Assembly: GCF_000718635.1 (NCBI RefSeq)
Contig: NZ_JOBF01000033.1
Span: forward strand, 124,001-188,000
Length of the DNA: 64,000 nt
From: Streptomyces varsoviensis
GTDB lineage: Bacteria > Actinomycetota > Actinomycetes > Streptomycetales > Streptomycetaceae
Reading direction: 5' to 3'
The position numbers were made by a program, and so were the translations under genes. Below, one piece after another: positions 33,866-41,837 of this stretch (within the stretch, counting starts at the first letter, position 1; every line of letters starts with the position of its first letter). The notes below the pieces were generated by a model. It searched no databases. It was not told the DNA's origin and saw nothing but the letters and a program-made list of their open reading frames with translations.

Positions 33866-35791
33866 TCATACGGCCCGGGGCGCGGGCGTTCCGCTCGTCT
33901 GGAACACGCTCTGGTGCCGGAACGCCTCGTGTTCCTGGGCCCGTTCGCGCGCGTACGCCTGGAGCAGCGCGTCGAGGCGGTAGCGGCCGGCGATGGGCGG
34001 GTGCAGGAGGTGCGCCTCGACCAGCGTGTCGAGGGCGTCCTCGGCGCTCTCCTCCGAGCAGTTCAGCATGGCCGCGACCCGGCCGCGCGAGGTGTGCGCG
34101 GCGCCGGCCGCGCCCAGGGCGGTGAACACGGCGGCCGGGTCGACGCCGTTCGCGGCGCGGCGCGGCAGCTCCGTGTGGCCCGCGTCGAGGCTGGGCCGTA
34201 CGTCGAGGTCGCCGATCCGCAGGGCGTCCAGCAACTGCGGTGCGTCGGTGAGCCGTTGGGCGAGGTCGCCGAGGCTCCAGTGCGGGCGGTCCAGTTGACG
34301 GGCGGCCGCGATGCGCAGTGCCAGCGGCAGCCCGGCGCACATCGCCACGACCGTGCGCGCGGCCTGCGGCTCCGCGTCCACCCGGGCCGGCCCGACGAGT
34401 CTGCCCAGCAGTTCCAGCGACTCGCGTTCGTCCAGGGGCGGGAGCGCGACGGTCCGCGCGCCCTCCAGGTCGGCGAGGCGTCGGCGGCTGGTCACCAGGA
34501 GCCGGCTGCCGCCGCTGCCCGGCACCAGGGGGCGGATCTGGGTGGTGCTGTCGGCGTCGTCGAGGAGGACCAGCAGCCGGCTGCCGGCGGTGAGGGAGCG
34601 GTAGAGCACTTCCCGCTCGTTCTCATCGGCCGGGATGTCGGGCCGGGGCACGCCGAGTGCGGCCAGGAAGCGGTTCAGTACCTCGCCCGGGGGCAGCGGG
34701 TGCTCGCGGCCGCCGAGCGCGGCGTAGAGCTGGCCGTCGGGGAAGGACTCCCGCAGGGAGTGCGCCGCGTGCAGTGCCAGCGCGCTCTTGCCGGTGCCGC
34801 CCCGGCCGGTGATCACGGCCGTGCCGACCGAGCCGGGCGGCAGGCCGGTGGCCGTCAGGAGGCGGCGCAGCTCGGCCAGCGGCTCCTCGCGTGCCGTCAA
34901 CGGGTAGGGCGCGGCGGGCAGTTGCGCGGGCTTCAGACGGAGGGCGCTGTGCCACGTCCGGGGCGCGGGCGGCGCGGTGTGCGTCGTCGTCGGCGCGGTC
35001 TGCCGGACGGACTGGCGGGCGAGGGCCCGTGCGTCGGGGCGGTCGTCGGCCGCGAGGATGCGTCGCTGGACTTCGCGGAGGGCGGCGCTGGGTTCGGCGC
35101 CGAGCTGTTCCACGAGCAGCTCGCGGGTGCGTTGGTAGAGGGAGAGCGACTCGGACTGCCGGCCGGAGCGGAACAGGGCGAGCATCAGCTTGCCGACCAG
35201 CGCCTCGCGCAGCGGGTTCTCCCTGACCAACCGCCATAGTTCCGGGATGAGTTGGGCGTGCCGGCCGAGCGCCAGTTCGGCGTCGAAGCGCAGCTCCATC
35301 GTCTGTAGGCGCAGCTCCTGGAGGTAGCGGCCCTCGACGTCGCGCAGGGTCTGGGACGGCACGTTGACGAGGGGTTCGTCGCGCCAGCCGGCGAGGGCCT
35401 TGGCCAGTTCGGCGCAGGAGTCCTCCATGTTGCCGACGTCGGCGTGGGCGGCCGCGCGGTGGCGGTGCGCGGTGAAGCGGCCGAGGTCGCTCTCGTCCTC
35501 GCCGAGGGCGATCAGATAGCCCGGCGCCCGGGTGATGATCCGCGCGGACGCCTGCTCGCCGAGGACTTGGCGCAGTCGCATGACGTACGTGCGTATGGTG
35601 GCGGCGGCGCTGGGCGGTGGGGCTCCGTCCCAGACGTATCCCGCGATACGGTCGACCGAGACCACGTGGTTGACATTGAGCAGCAACGTGGCCAGGACGA
35701 CGCGTTGCCTGGGGGCCGAGACGTATACCTCCCGCGCGTTCAGCCGGACGGAAAGCGGGCCGAGCAGCAAGAATTCCAACGAACTCCCCAT
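33866..35791 (-). CDS. AfsR/SARP-family transcriptional activator with NB-ARC ATPase domain
   Basis: 641 aa. The order is: winged-helix OmpR-type DNA-binding domain (about 5-95, [19 protein letters not shown] and [10 protein letters not shown]), bacterial transcriptional activation (BTAD) helices (about 100-245), a linker, then an NB-ARC ATPase with P-loop [13 protein letters not shown] (about 325) and [11 protein letters not shown]-terminal winged-helix-like region follows. There is no long C-terminal TPR block as in full AfsR, so this is a medium-length SARP. Such proteins activate the cluster where they lie; the position matches BafG-type regulators. It is divergent from the type II thioesterase gene across a 463-bp region with two palindromes. 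I saw no TTA codon. Confidence 0.92.
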   Translation of the reverse strand: MGSSLEFLLLGPLSVRLNAREVYVSAPRQRVVLATLLLNVNHVVSVDRIAGYVWDGAPPPSAAATIRTYVMRLRQVLGEQASARIITRAPGYLIALGEDESDLGRFTAHRHRAAAHADVGNMEDSCAELAKALAGWRDEPLVNVPSQTLRDVEGRYLQELRLQTMELRFDAELALGRHAQLIPELWRLVRENPLREALVGKLMLALFRSGRQSESLSLYQRTRELLVEQLGAEPSAALREVQRRILAADDRPDARALARQSVRQTAPTTTHTAPPAPRTWHSALRLKPAQLPAAPYPLTAREEPLAELRRLLTATGLPPGSVGTAVITGRGGTGKSALALHAAHSLRESFPDGQLYAALGGREHPLPPGEVLNRFLAALGVPRPDIPADENEREVLYRSLTAGSRLLVLLDDADSTTQIRPLVPGSGGSRLLVTSRRRLADLEGARTVALPPLDERESLELLGRLVGPARVDAEPQAARTVVAMCAGLPLALRIAAARQLDRPHWSLGDLAQRLTDAPQLLDALRIGDLDVRPSLDAGHTELPRRAANGVDPAAVFTALGAAGAAHTSRGRVAAMLNCSEESAEDALDTLVEAHLLHPPIAGRYRLDALLQAYARERAQEHEAFRHQSVFQTSGTPAPRAV

Positions 35792-35912
35792 TCGTCCTGT
35801 TCGTCACGCAGGAGTCGTGGCGGAGCGGGCCGTCTGGCGGTTCGCGGGCCCGTCGGCCAACGACGTCAAGCGCGACCTCCAGCATCTTGGGAGCGCTCTG
35901 AACCGGTCAACG

Positions 35913-35936
35913 ATATGCCGAGATGTTTAGGCATAT
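35913..35936. promoter_or_regulatory. 7-10-7 palindrome in the SARP/thioesterase divergent region
   Basis: Arms ATATGCC (35913-35919) and GGCATAT (35930-35936) around a 10-nt AT-rich centre. The arms are unusually AT-rich for this DNA. The element lies 122 bp upstream of the SARP start and 319 bp upstream of the thioesterase start. The form fits an operator for a dimeric regulator; the identity of that regulator is unknown. Confidence 0.45.
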
Positions 35937-36145
35937 TCCTAGAGCCCTTACCGGCGGGCCATGTCATGTTTGACGCGTCCGTAGCCTGTTTTGTCCGTTT
36001 GGTGTGCTTATCACCCCCGGCTCCATGGCCCGCGGAGCCGGTTTCTGAATCAAATTCAAGCCGTCGCTCTCCGGGCCGCATCGCGGTCTTTCCCGAGCGT
36101 GTCGGGGGGGAATTCACGGTCAGGCGTTATTCGCGGCGCAAGTGT

Positions 36146-36177
36146 TCGAATCAATTTGCGCTCTTGCTGAGATTCGA
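36146..36177. promoter_or_regulatory. 7-18-7 inverted repeat just upstream of the thioesterase gene
   Basis: Arms TCGAATC (36146-36152) and GATTCGA (36171-36177), 78 bp upstream of the thioesterase ATG. The 463-bp intergenic region (35792-36254) also has the words GAATCAAATT (36046) and GAATCAATTT (36148) but no clear -35/-10 pair. Possibly a binding site for the SARP or LuxR regulator. Confidence 0.4.
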
Positions 36178-36254
36178 CGGGGCGTGGCAGGGTGGGAAAC
36201 ACCGTACCCAGATCCCCCGGATCTGTGGAACCGTGAAGGGAAAACCCAGGAGAC

Positions 36255-37004
36255 ATGACTTCCTTACCCGTGGACAGCGGCCTTTGGTGCAGGCGCTTCC
36301 ACCCCTCGCCGGCGGCGACGACCCGCCTTGTCTGCTTCCCGCACGCGGGCGGCTCGGCATCCTTCTACTTCCCGGTCTCGGCGGAATTGCGGGGCCGGAC
36401 GGATGTGCTGGCCGTGCAGTATCCGGGGCGGCAGGACCGCCGGGCCGAGCCGACCATCGACGACCTCCGGACCCTGGCCGACGAGGTGTTCGCGGCGCTC
36501 CGGGGCTGGAGCGGGCTGCCGCTCACCTTCTTCGGCCACAGCATGGGCGCCCTCGTCGCCTTCGAGGTCGCCCGGCGGTTCGAGCGCGTGGGAGGGGGGA
36601 TCGGCCATCTCTTCGTCTCCGGCCGCCGCGGGCCCGCGGTGCCGCACGAGGAGCGCCTGCACCTGCGCGACGACGACGGCATCGTGGCCGCCGTCCGGGA
36701 GATGAGCGGTACGGACGAGAGCCTGCTCGACGACGAGGAACTGGTCCGCATGATGCTCCCCGCGCTCCGCGGCGACTTCCGGGCCGTGGAGACCTACCGA
36801 GGCGAGCCCGACGCGGTGCTCCGTTGCCCGATCACCGCGCTGACGGGGGACCGGGACCCGAGGGCGCCCCTGGACGAGGTCCGGGAGTGGAAGGCGCACA
36901 CCTCCGCGGCCTTCGAATTCAAGGTATTCCCCGGCGGCCACTTCTATCTGACCAGCCGGCCCGGCGACGTGATGGACGTACTCAAAGACCACTTCGACCG
37001 ATGA
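36255..37004 (+). CDS. type II (editing) thioesterase
   Basis: 249 aa, ATG behind CCAGGAGAC. Alpha/beta-hydrolase thioesterase of the GrsT/RifR type: FPHAGGSASFY near residue 25, nucleophile FFGHSMGALVAFE with Ser96, TGDRDPRAP, and catalytic His in FPGGHFYLTS near residue 230. These enzymes free stalled PKS or NRPS carrier proteins from wrong acyl groups. Codon 4 is TTA (36264-36266), so translation should depend on bldA tRNA. The gene is followed after 178 bp by the LuxR-type gene, with no gene in the space between. Confidence 0.92.
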   Translation: MTSLPVDSGLWCRRFHPSPAATTRLVCFPHAGGSASFYFPVSAELRGRTDVLAVQYPGRQDRRAEPTIDDLRTLADEVFAALRGWSGLPLTFFGHSMGALVAFEVARRFERVGGGIGHLFVSGRRGPAVPHEERLHLRDDDGIVAAVREMSGTDESLLDDEELVRMMLPALRGDFRAVETYRGEPDAVLRCPITALTGDRDPRAPLDEVREWKAHTSAAFEFKVFPGGHFYLTSRPGDVMDVLKDHFDR

Positions 37005-37182
37005 CCGTGCGAGCGCGGGCGTATGTGCCGGCTCGGGCACACGCGCCCGCGCGGACGTGCGCGCCGGCTCCGGCGCGCGAGCCGGCTCCGGGGCCCGCCC
37101 CGGCGCGGCGCGTCGCCGGCCGCCCCGCGGCGGGCGGCCGGCTCACGCGGGAACGCACCTGACGCACCAACCAGGAAGGCAG

Positions 37183-37602
37183 GTGTACGGATTGACGCCG
37201 TTACGCGGTTCCACGGCGGTCGGCTCCACCGCGGCGCTCCCGAAGGCCGACGACCGGAGGGGCTCGTGTCGCCCCGCGGCCGACCGGACCCCGGAGCGCG
37301 CGGAACCGGCGGGTCGGCCGAACGACACCGGGAGCAGCGCGGCCCCGCCGGACGCCGAGCGGCTCACCGCGCTCGACGCGTGCATCCTGGAAGGCATCGC
37401 CGTCGGCACCTCCACCGTGGAGCTGGCGGCCTCCCTCTACCTCAGCCGCAAGGGCGTCGAATACCGCATCGGCCTGATGTTGCGTCAGTTCCAGGTGCCG
37501 AATCGGGTGGCTCTCGTCTCCCGCGCCCATTCCATCGGTATGCTCACCGTGGGCACGTGGCCGCCACGGGTTCCGAAGCACTTCGTCGTGCAGACCGATT
37601 GA
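37183..37602 (+). CDS. small LuxR-type helix-turn-helix regulator
   Basis: 139 aa from the GTG at 37183, chosen because GGAAGGCAG precedes it at ideal spacing; frames further upstream are low-complexity. The first 60 residues are not recognisable. Residues about 68-125 form a LuxR/GerE-like HTH: LTALDACILEGIAVGTSTVE, then LAASLYLSRKGVEYRIGLML. No PAS, ATPase or receiver domain is present, so it is a DNA-binding module only. Codon 7 is TTA (37201-37203), placing it under bldA control like the thioesterase. It probably belongs to the macrolide locus regulation. Confidence 0.8.
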   Translation: MYGLTPLRGSTAVGSTAALPKADDRRGSCRPAADRTPERAEPAGRPNDTGSSAAPPDAERLTALDACILEGIAVGTSTVELAASLYLSRKGVEYRIGLMLRQFQVPNRVALVSRAHSIGMLTVGTWPPRVPKHFVVQTD

Positions 37603-37620
37603 GCCGCACGGACCGACCGA

Positions 37621-37649
37621 GCCGCGCGGGCGGGACCGGCCCGCGCGGC
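37621..37649 (+). terminator. strong GC-rich hairpin after the LuxR-type gene
   Basis: Perfect 11-bp stem GCCGCGCGGGC (37621-37631) / GCCCGCGCGGC (37639-37649) with a 7-nt loop, 18 nt after the stop. It is followed by GGCTTTACG. Good candidate for intrinsic termination at the end of the macrolide locus. Confidence 0.65.
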
Positions 37650-37682
37650 GGCTTTACGGGGTGCGCGGCGGCATTACGGGAT
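37643..37682. repeat. two tandem 20-nt direct repeats
   Basis: Units at 37643-37662 and 37663-37682 match at 18 of 20 positions (core GCGCGGCGGC-TTACGGG). They lie between the terminator hairpin and the 28-bp palindrome in the 340-bp gene-free stretch 37603-37942. Confidence 0.65.
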
Positions 37683-37690
37683 TCGCCGGT

Positions 37691-37718
37691 ATTCGCCGGG
37701 CCGGCCGGCCCGGCGAAT
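37691..37718. promoter_or_regulatory. perfect 28-bp palindrome upstream of the acyltransferase-like gene
   Basis: The half-site ATTCGCCGGGCCGG (37691-37704) is followed directly by its exact reverse complement (37705-37718). A third ATTCGCCGG copy lies at 37681-37689. A perfect uninterrupted palindrome of this size could be an operator or a cruciform site. The rest of the stretch to 37942 has only a weak TTGTTT (37740) and TAGCGT (37767) with poor spacing. Confidence 0.6.
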
Positions 37719-37942
37719 GACAATAGCGGCACTCAAGGATTGTTTCAGTCGCCAATATCGTCTCGATAGCGTGCGCCGCGACCTTTCCCGCACGGCCAAT
37801 TGCACCTTACGGCGGCAAGCGAATCGATGTTACGGTGCCATCGCGTCGTGGTCGGAATTCCCCTAGGCTGGGCCGGGGGCCGCGCCCGCACCGGGCGCCG
37901 TACCGCGTCTTTCTCCTGTTACCTTCCCGCTGGGGGCGAGAA

Positions 37943-38902
37943 ATGACTTTGGGCTATCTGTTCGGCGGCGGCGTCGGCACCGAGCCGCACGGTCTGGAGC
38001 TGTACCACGAGTACCCGGTCGTCCGTAGCTGGTACCAACAGGTCGCGGACTGGACGGGTTTGACGGTAAGTCAGGTCCTGGAGGACGACCTGCCCGCCGC
38101 GCAGGAGGAACGCCAGAGCGTCGGCACGGTGCGGGAGGCCGCGCTCGCCATCGGCGTGCACGACGTGCTCGCCCAGTTCGGACTGCGCCCCGCCGCCATC
38201 GGCGGCCTCAGCCTCGGCGCGATGACGGCCAGCACCCTGGCCGGGGCGCTCAGCAGACAGGAACTGTTCGAGATGCTGGCGGGCGCCCGGGACACCCCCG
38301 AACTCCCCGCCGACGCCCCGGCCCAGGGCATCGCCCTCGCCTTCGCGCAGACCGCCGACGGCCCCGGCCACCCCGGCGAGGGGCGGACCGGCATCCACCT
38401 CGCCGGCGACTTCGGCCCCACCGCGGACGGCAAACAGCGCATCCTCATGCTCGCCGGCCACGCCGAGGCGCTGACCGCCCTGGCGGCCGAGGCCCCGCCC
38501 GGCACCGTCGTCCCGCTGCCGGGCCGTACCATCGCGGTCCACTCGCCGCTGCGCCGGCACTTCCGCGACTTCATGGCCCCCCGCGTCGACGCGATGGCCT
38601 TCTCGGCCCCCCAACTGCCGCTGTACTCCTGTCTGGAGCGCAAGAAGCTCTCGAGCGCCGACGACGTCCGCGACCTCTTCCAGCGCAACTCCACCGACCC
38701 GATCAGCCTGGTGGACGTCTACACCGGCATGAAGAGCGAGGGCGTGGAACTCGGCCTCGTGATGGGGCCGTCGATCCCGGAGGGCATCCTCGCCTTCCCG
38801 TTCCCCGTCGTCCACATCGAAAAGCCCGAGCACGTCCAGCAGGCGCTCAGCACCGCGTACGACCTCGGCATCGATCTCACCGGCGGGCAGGTGAGCCCAT
38901 GA
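37943..38902 (+). CDS. stand-alone FabD-like acyltransferase with atypical motifs
   Basis: 319 aa, ATG behind GGGGGCGAGAA. The overall fold reads as an acyl-ACP transacylase: GGLSLGAMTA gives a GxSxG nucleophile (Ser90) and IAVHSPLRRHF gives His200, close to Ser92/His201 of E. coli FabD. The N-terminal oxyanion motif FPGQGSQ is replaced by LFGGGVGTEPHG, so substrate or mechanism may differ from malonyl transferases. It overlaps the next gene (ATGA). Relatives that move unusual starter or aminoacyl groups between carrier proteins (VinK type) are a possible comparison, but the substrate is unknown. It could serve either flanking locus. Confidence 0.72.
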   Translation: MTLGYLFGGGVGTEPHGLELYHEYPVVRSWYQQVADWTGLTVSQVLEDDLPAAQEERQSVGTVREAALAIGVHDVLAQFGLRPAAIGGLSLGAMTASTLAGALSRQELFEMLAGARDTPELPADAPAQGIALAFAQTADGPGHPGEGRTGIHLAGDFGPTADGKQRILMLAGHAEALTALAAEAPPGTVVPLPGRTIAVHSPLRRHFRDFMAPRVDAMAFSAPQLPLYSCLERKKLSSADDVRDLFQRNSTDPISLVDVYTGMKSEGVELGLVMGPSIPEGILAFPFPVVHIEKPEHVQQALSTAYDLGIDLTGGQVSP

Positions 38903-39999
38903 CCACCAGCTCGGTGGCCGCCCCCACCAAGCTGTCGGACGACCCCGACGCGCTGGTCGCCGGGTGGCTCGACACCGACCTCGACCAGTGGTGCCGCGGG
39001 GTGGTCCGGCGCCACTTCCACCCGGAGACCGGCAGCCCGTACTGGCTGGGCCGGGCCCGGCAGTTGGACTTCGACCCCCGCGACATCACCCGCTACGACC
39101 AGCTCACGGCCTTCGGCCCGTTCCGGCTGGAGAGCCTGCGCGAGCAGGACCCCGCGGACCTCGTGCCGCGCTCCGTCCCCCGGCCGCTGGCCGGCCGCGC
39201 CTGGGACACCGGAGGCACCACCGGCACCCCCTGCCGGGTCTTCTACACCCCCGACATGCTGCGGCACCGGGCGGTCTGGCGCCGCTGGTCGTTCGTCCGC
39301 GAGGGGTTCGCCCCCGGCCGCACCTGGCTCCAGGCCACCCCCACCGGGCCGCATCTGATCGGCCACGGCGTGTGGGAGGTCTCCGAACTGCACGCGGGCC
39401 AGGCGTACGCGATCGACATGGACCCGCGGTGGGTCAAGCGGCTCATCCGCGCGGGCCGCCTCCAGGACGTGGGGGACTACACCAACCACCTCCTGGAGCA
39501 GATCACCGACGTGCTGCGGCAGGCGCCCGTGCACTACCTCAACACCACGCCCGCGCTCTTCCAGACGCTCCGGCAGCGCCACCCCGACCTCGTCGCCGCC
39601 CTCGACGGCGTCCGGCTGAGCGGCACCCAGATCAGTGCCGACATGTACCGCGCGTTCACGTCGGCGCTGAATGGCGGGATTTGTGGCATGACATACGGCA
39701 ATACCTTTGGAAATGCCGCCTGTTGGGACGTCGCGGGAGACGGCGAGCTGATCTCGTACGTGCCGAACTTCCCGCAGGTGACGATGGCGGTCGTGCGCAA
39801 GGACGACTGGTCGGCCGTCGTCGAGCCGGGAGCGGTCGGCCAGGTGCGGCTCACCGTGCTGCACGAGGACCTCTTCCTCCCCAACATCCTGGAGCGCGAC
39901 CAGGCGTCACGCCACCGGGCCGAGGCGTGGCCCTGCGACGGCGTGGCCAATATCCGCCCGCTGCAAACCACGAGTTCGGCGCCGGAGGGGCTGTACTGA
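38899..39999 (+). CDS. short PaaK/CapK-like adenylate-forming protein
   Basis: 366 aa, coupled to the acyltransferase-like gene. It shows the phosphate-binding loop DTGGTTGTPCRVFYT (about 94-108), an aromatic pocket region (VHYLNTTPALFQTL), SGTQISADMYR, and MTYGNTFGNA in the position of the A5 YGxTE motif. Full PaaK-like ligases are about 430 aa or longer; here the C-terminal lid with its catalytic Lys appears missing or very short (the chain ends ...TSSAPEGLY). It may activate a carboxylic acid as an adenylate for transfer to a carrier protein, with the neighbour moving the acyl group, but the acid is not predictable. A short segment near 39661-39710 (GGGATTTGTGGCATGACATACGG and following) has lower GC than its surroundings. 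Confidence 0.65.
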   Translation: MTTSSVAAPTKLSDDPDALVAGWLDTDLDQWCRGVVRRHFHPETGSPYWLGRARQLDFDPRDITRYDQLTAFGPFRLESLREQDPADLVPRSVPRPLAGRAWDTGGTTGTPCRVFYTPDMLRHRAVWRRWSFVREGFAPGRTWLQATPTGPHLIGHGVWEVSELHAGQAYAIDMDPRWVKRLIRAGRLQDVGDYTNHLLEQITDVLRQAPVHYLNTTPALFQTLRQRHPDLVAALDGVRLSGTQISADMYRAFTSALNGGICGMTYGNTFGNAACWDVAGDGELISYVPNFPQVTMAVVRKDDWSAVVEPGAVGQVRLTVLHEDLFLPNILERDQASRHRAEAWPCDGVANIRPLQTTSSAPEGLY

Positions 40000-40240
40000 G
40001 GGCGCGCCGCGGCGGCTCCGTGAGCGCGGGAACGCTGGGACGTCAGCGTCCGCGGTTACCCGTGAATCTGCTGTGAATTGCATTCAAGATCCGCCGGACC
40101 GCCGTTTCTCAATGGCCCGCCGACAGAATCGGCCAATGTGTTTCCGGGCAATCCCCGCCGTTGAACACCCCGGCCGGGCGAGTCTAGTATCCGGCGACAA
40201 GGATGGCGCACGCGAACAAGAAGGCGGGGTGTGCAGAGAA

Positions 40241-40765
40241 ATGGCAAGTGGGCACGTGGAGAGCCAGCGAGCCAGGGTGAGCAAGGCGTTCGACCTGATG
40301 GACGTCGACGGCAACGGCGAGGTCGGCATCCAGGAAATCGAGGCCCTGGCGCAGCGGCTGGCCAGCCGATTCGGACTCGCCGCCAACTCCAAGCAGCACG
40401 AGGAATTACGGCAGGCGAGCGTCGACCTGTGGCGCGACCTCCAGCACCAGCTCGACCAGAGCGGCGACCAGAAGATCAGCCGGAAGGAATACGTCGACTT
40501 CTACGCCGACGCCGACCCGGCCGTCATCCGCCGCACCATGGAACCGTTCGCGGGAATTCTCTTCAACCTGTTCGACGTCGACGGCGACGGAAAGGTTTCC
40601 CGCAGCGAATTCGAGCGCTACCACCGCGCGTGGGGAGTCCCCGCCGACCAGATCGAGGGTACTTTCGACAAGCTCGACACCGACCGTAGCGGCGACCTGT
40701 CGAAGGAAGAACTCCACCAGTATCTCGCCGGGTTCATCTTCGGTGAGCCGGGGTCGAAGGGCTGA
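40241..40765 (+). CDS. calerythrin-like protein with four EF-hand calcium sites
   Basis: 174 aa from the ATG at 40241 (AGAGAA upstream; the frame is open further but without good starts). Four canonical 12-residue EF-hand loops are visible: DVDGNGEVGIQE (near residue 20), DQSGDQKISRKE (near 70), DVDGDGKVSRSE (near 107) and DTDRSGDLSKEE (near 142). All have acidic residues at positions 1, 3 and 12 or accepted substitutes. This resembles calerythrin of Saccharopolyspora, a cytosolic Ca2+ buffer or sensor. A TTA Leu codon at 40406-40408 implies bldA-dependent expression late in growth. Its role in either locus is unknown. It has its own terminator. Confidence 0.85.
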   Translation: MASGHVESQRARVSKAFDLMDVDGNGEVGIQEIEALAQRLASRFGLAANSKQHEELRQASVDLWRDLQHQLDQSGDQKISRKEYVDFYADADPAVIRRTMEPFAGILFNLFDVDGDGKVSRSEFERYHRAWGVPADQIEGTFDKLDTDRSGDLSKEELHQYLAGFIFGEPGSKG

Positions 40766-40792
40766 CCCCGAGAGAGCCCCGCGTTCAACTGG

Positions 40793-40827
40793 CCGGGCCC
40801 GGTGCGCACAGCCGGGCCCGGTTTGCC
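40793..40827 (+). terminator. terminator after the EF-hand gene
   Basis: A 10-bp stem made of two copies of the self-complementary word CCGGGCCCGG (40793-40802 and 40812-40821), with a 9-nt loop and followed by TTTGCC. It lies 27 nt after the stop. Confidence 0.65.
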
Positions 40828-40857
40828 ATGCCCTTTTGGTGCGGCCCCACGCCGTCG

Positions 40858-40886
40858 TTGGCACACCCGGACCGAGCTGATAGTTT
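40858..40886 (+). promoter_or_regulatory. probable promoter of the alpha/beta hydrolase gene
   Basis: TTGGCA (40858-40863), 17-nt spacer, TAGTTT (40881-40886), fitting the primary sigma factor consensus (TTGACN/TAGNNT). It is about 50 nt before the ATG at 40937. Confidence 0.55.
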
Positions 40887-40936
40887 CGCGCCGTACAGCA
40901 AGGCGCTCGACGCGGGGTGAGGGGGAATCCGTCGCG

Positions 40937-41749
40937 ATGGCACTGATATCCGTCAACGGAATTCGCATCAATTACGAGGACCACGGTTCGGGCGAACCGG
41001 TCGTCATGATCATGGGCACCGGAGGAGGCGGCCGGGCCTGGCGGCTGCACCAGGTGCCCGCGCTGACCGCCGCCGGCTACCGCGTCATCACCTTCGACAA
41101 CCGCGGCATCCCGCCGACCGACGCGTGCCCCGGCGGCTTCACCATCGACGACATGGTCGCCGACACGGCCGGGCTCATCGAAGCCCTCGGCCTCGGCCCC
41201 GCCCGCGTCGTCGGCACCTCGCTCGGCGGCTATATCGCCCAGGAACTCGCCCTCGCACGGCCGGAGTTGGTACGGCAGGCGGTGCTGATGGCCACCCGCG
41301 GCCGAGTGGATGCCATGGGCCGGGCGCTCGCCACGGCCGAGGCCGAGCTGTACGACTCCGGGCCCGCGCTCCCGCCGCGCTACGCCGCCGTCGTACGGGC
41401 CCAGCAGAACCTCTCCCCGCGCACCCTCGAACACGACGAGCAGGCACGCGACTGGCTCGACCTCTTCGAGATGGTCGTCCAGGACGGGCCGGGCACCCGG
41501 GTGCAGATGGACATCGCACCGCCCGCCGACCGGCTGCGCGCCTATCGGCGGATCACCGTGCCCTGCCACGTCATCGCCTTCACCGACGACCTGATCACCC
41601 CCGCGAAGCTCGGCCGCGAGGTCGCCGACGCCATCCCGGACGCCACCTACGACGAGATCGCCGCCTGCGGCCACTACGGCTACCTGGAGGACCCCGCCGC
41701 CGTCAACAAGGCCATCGTGGAGTTCTTCCGCGGGCCGGCCCGGGGGTAG
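40937..41749 (+). CDS. alpha/beta-fold hydrolase
   Basis: 270 aa from the ATG at 40937 (GAGGGGGAATCC upstream; the longer open frame starts before the probable promoter). Typical small alpha/beta hydrolase: HGSGEPVVMIMGTGGGGRAW (oxyanion HG-like turn), nucleophile elbow VGTSLGGYIAQE (GxSxG, Ser about 95), late acid region AFTDDLITP and catalytic His in CGHYGYLE (near 245). The family includes esterases, haloperoxidase-like enzymes and C-C hydrolases; the substrate is not predictable. It is monocistronic, between two terminators. It could remove an ester, act in resistance, or be unrelated to the clusters. Confidence 0.82.
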   Translation: MALISVNGIRINYEDHGSGEPVVMIMGTGGGGRAWRLHQVPALTAAGYRVITFDNRGIPPTDACPGGFTIDDMVADTAGLIEALGLGPARVVGTSLGGYIAQELALARPELVRQAVLMATRGRVDAMGRALATAEAELYDSGPALPPRYAAVVRAQQNLSPRTLEHDEQARDWLDLFEMVVQDGPGTRVQMDIAPPADRLRAYRRITVPCHVIAFTDDLITPAKLGREVADAIPDATYDEIAACGHYGYLEDPAAVNKAIVEFFRGPARG

Positions 41750-41760
41750 CCGGCGACGCA

Positions 41761-41781
41761 CCCGCTCGGCCCGTGAGCGGG
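41761..41781. terminator. bidirectional terminator between hydrolase and ABC permease
   Basis: Arms CCCGCTC (41761-41767) and GAGCGGG (41775-41781), 7-nt loop, in the 88-bp gap between convergent stops. A second GGGGC...GCCCC pair follows at 41783-41796. Confidence 0.55.
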
Positions 41782-41837
41782 AGGGGCGGCGGCCCCCCCC
41801 GGATCCGCCGCCGGTTCGCCCGCCGCGTGACGGCCTG

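Noticed and set aside
37943-38902. Stand-alone transferase considered as an ordinary malonyl-CoA:ACP transacylase (FabD)
   Set aside because: The oxyanion motif is lost and the context is not fatty-acid synthesis genes, so a housekeeping FabD label is not supported.
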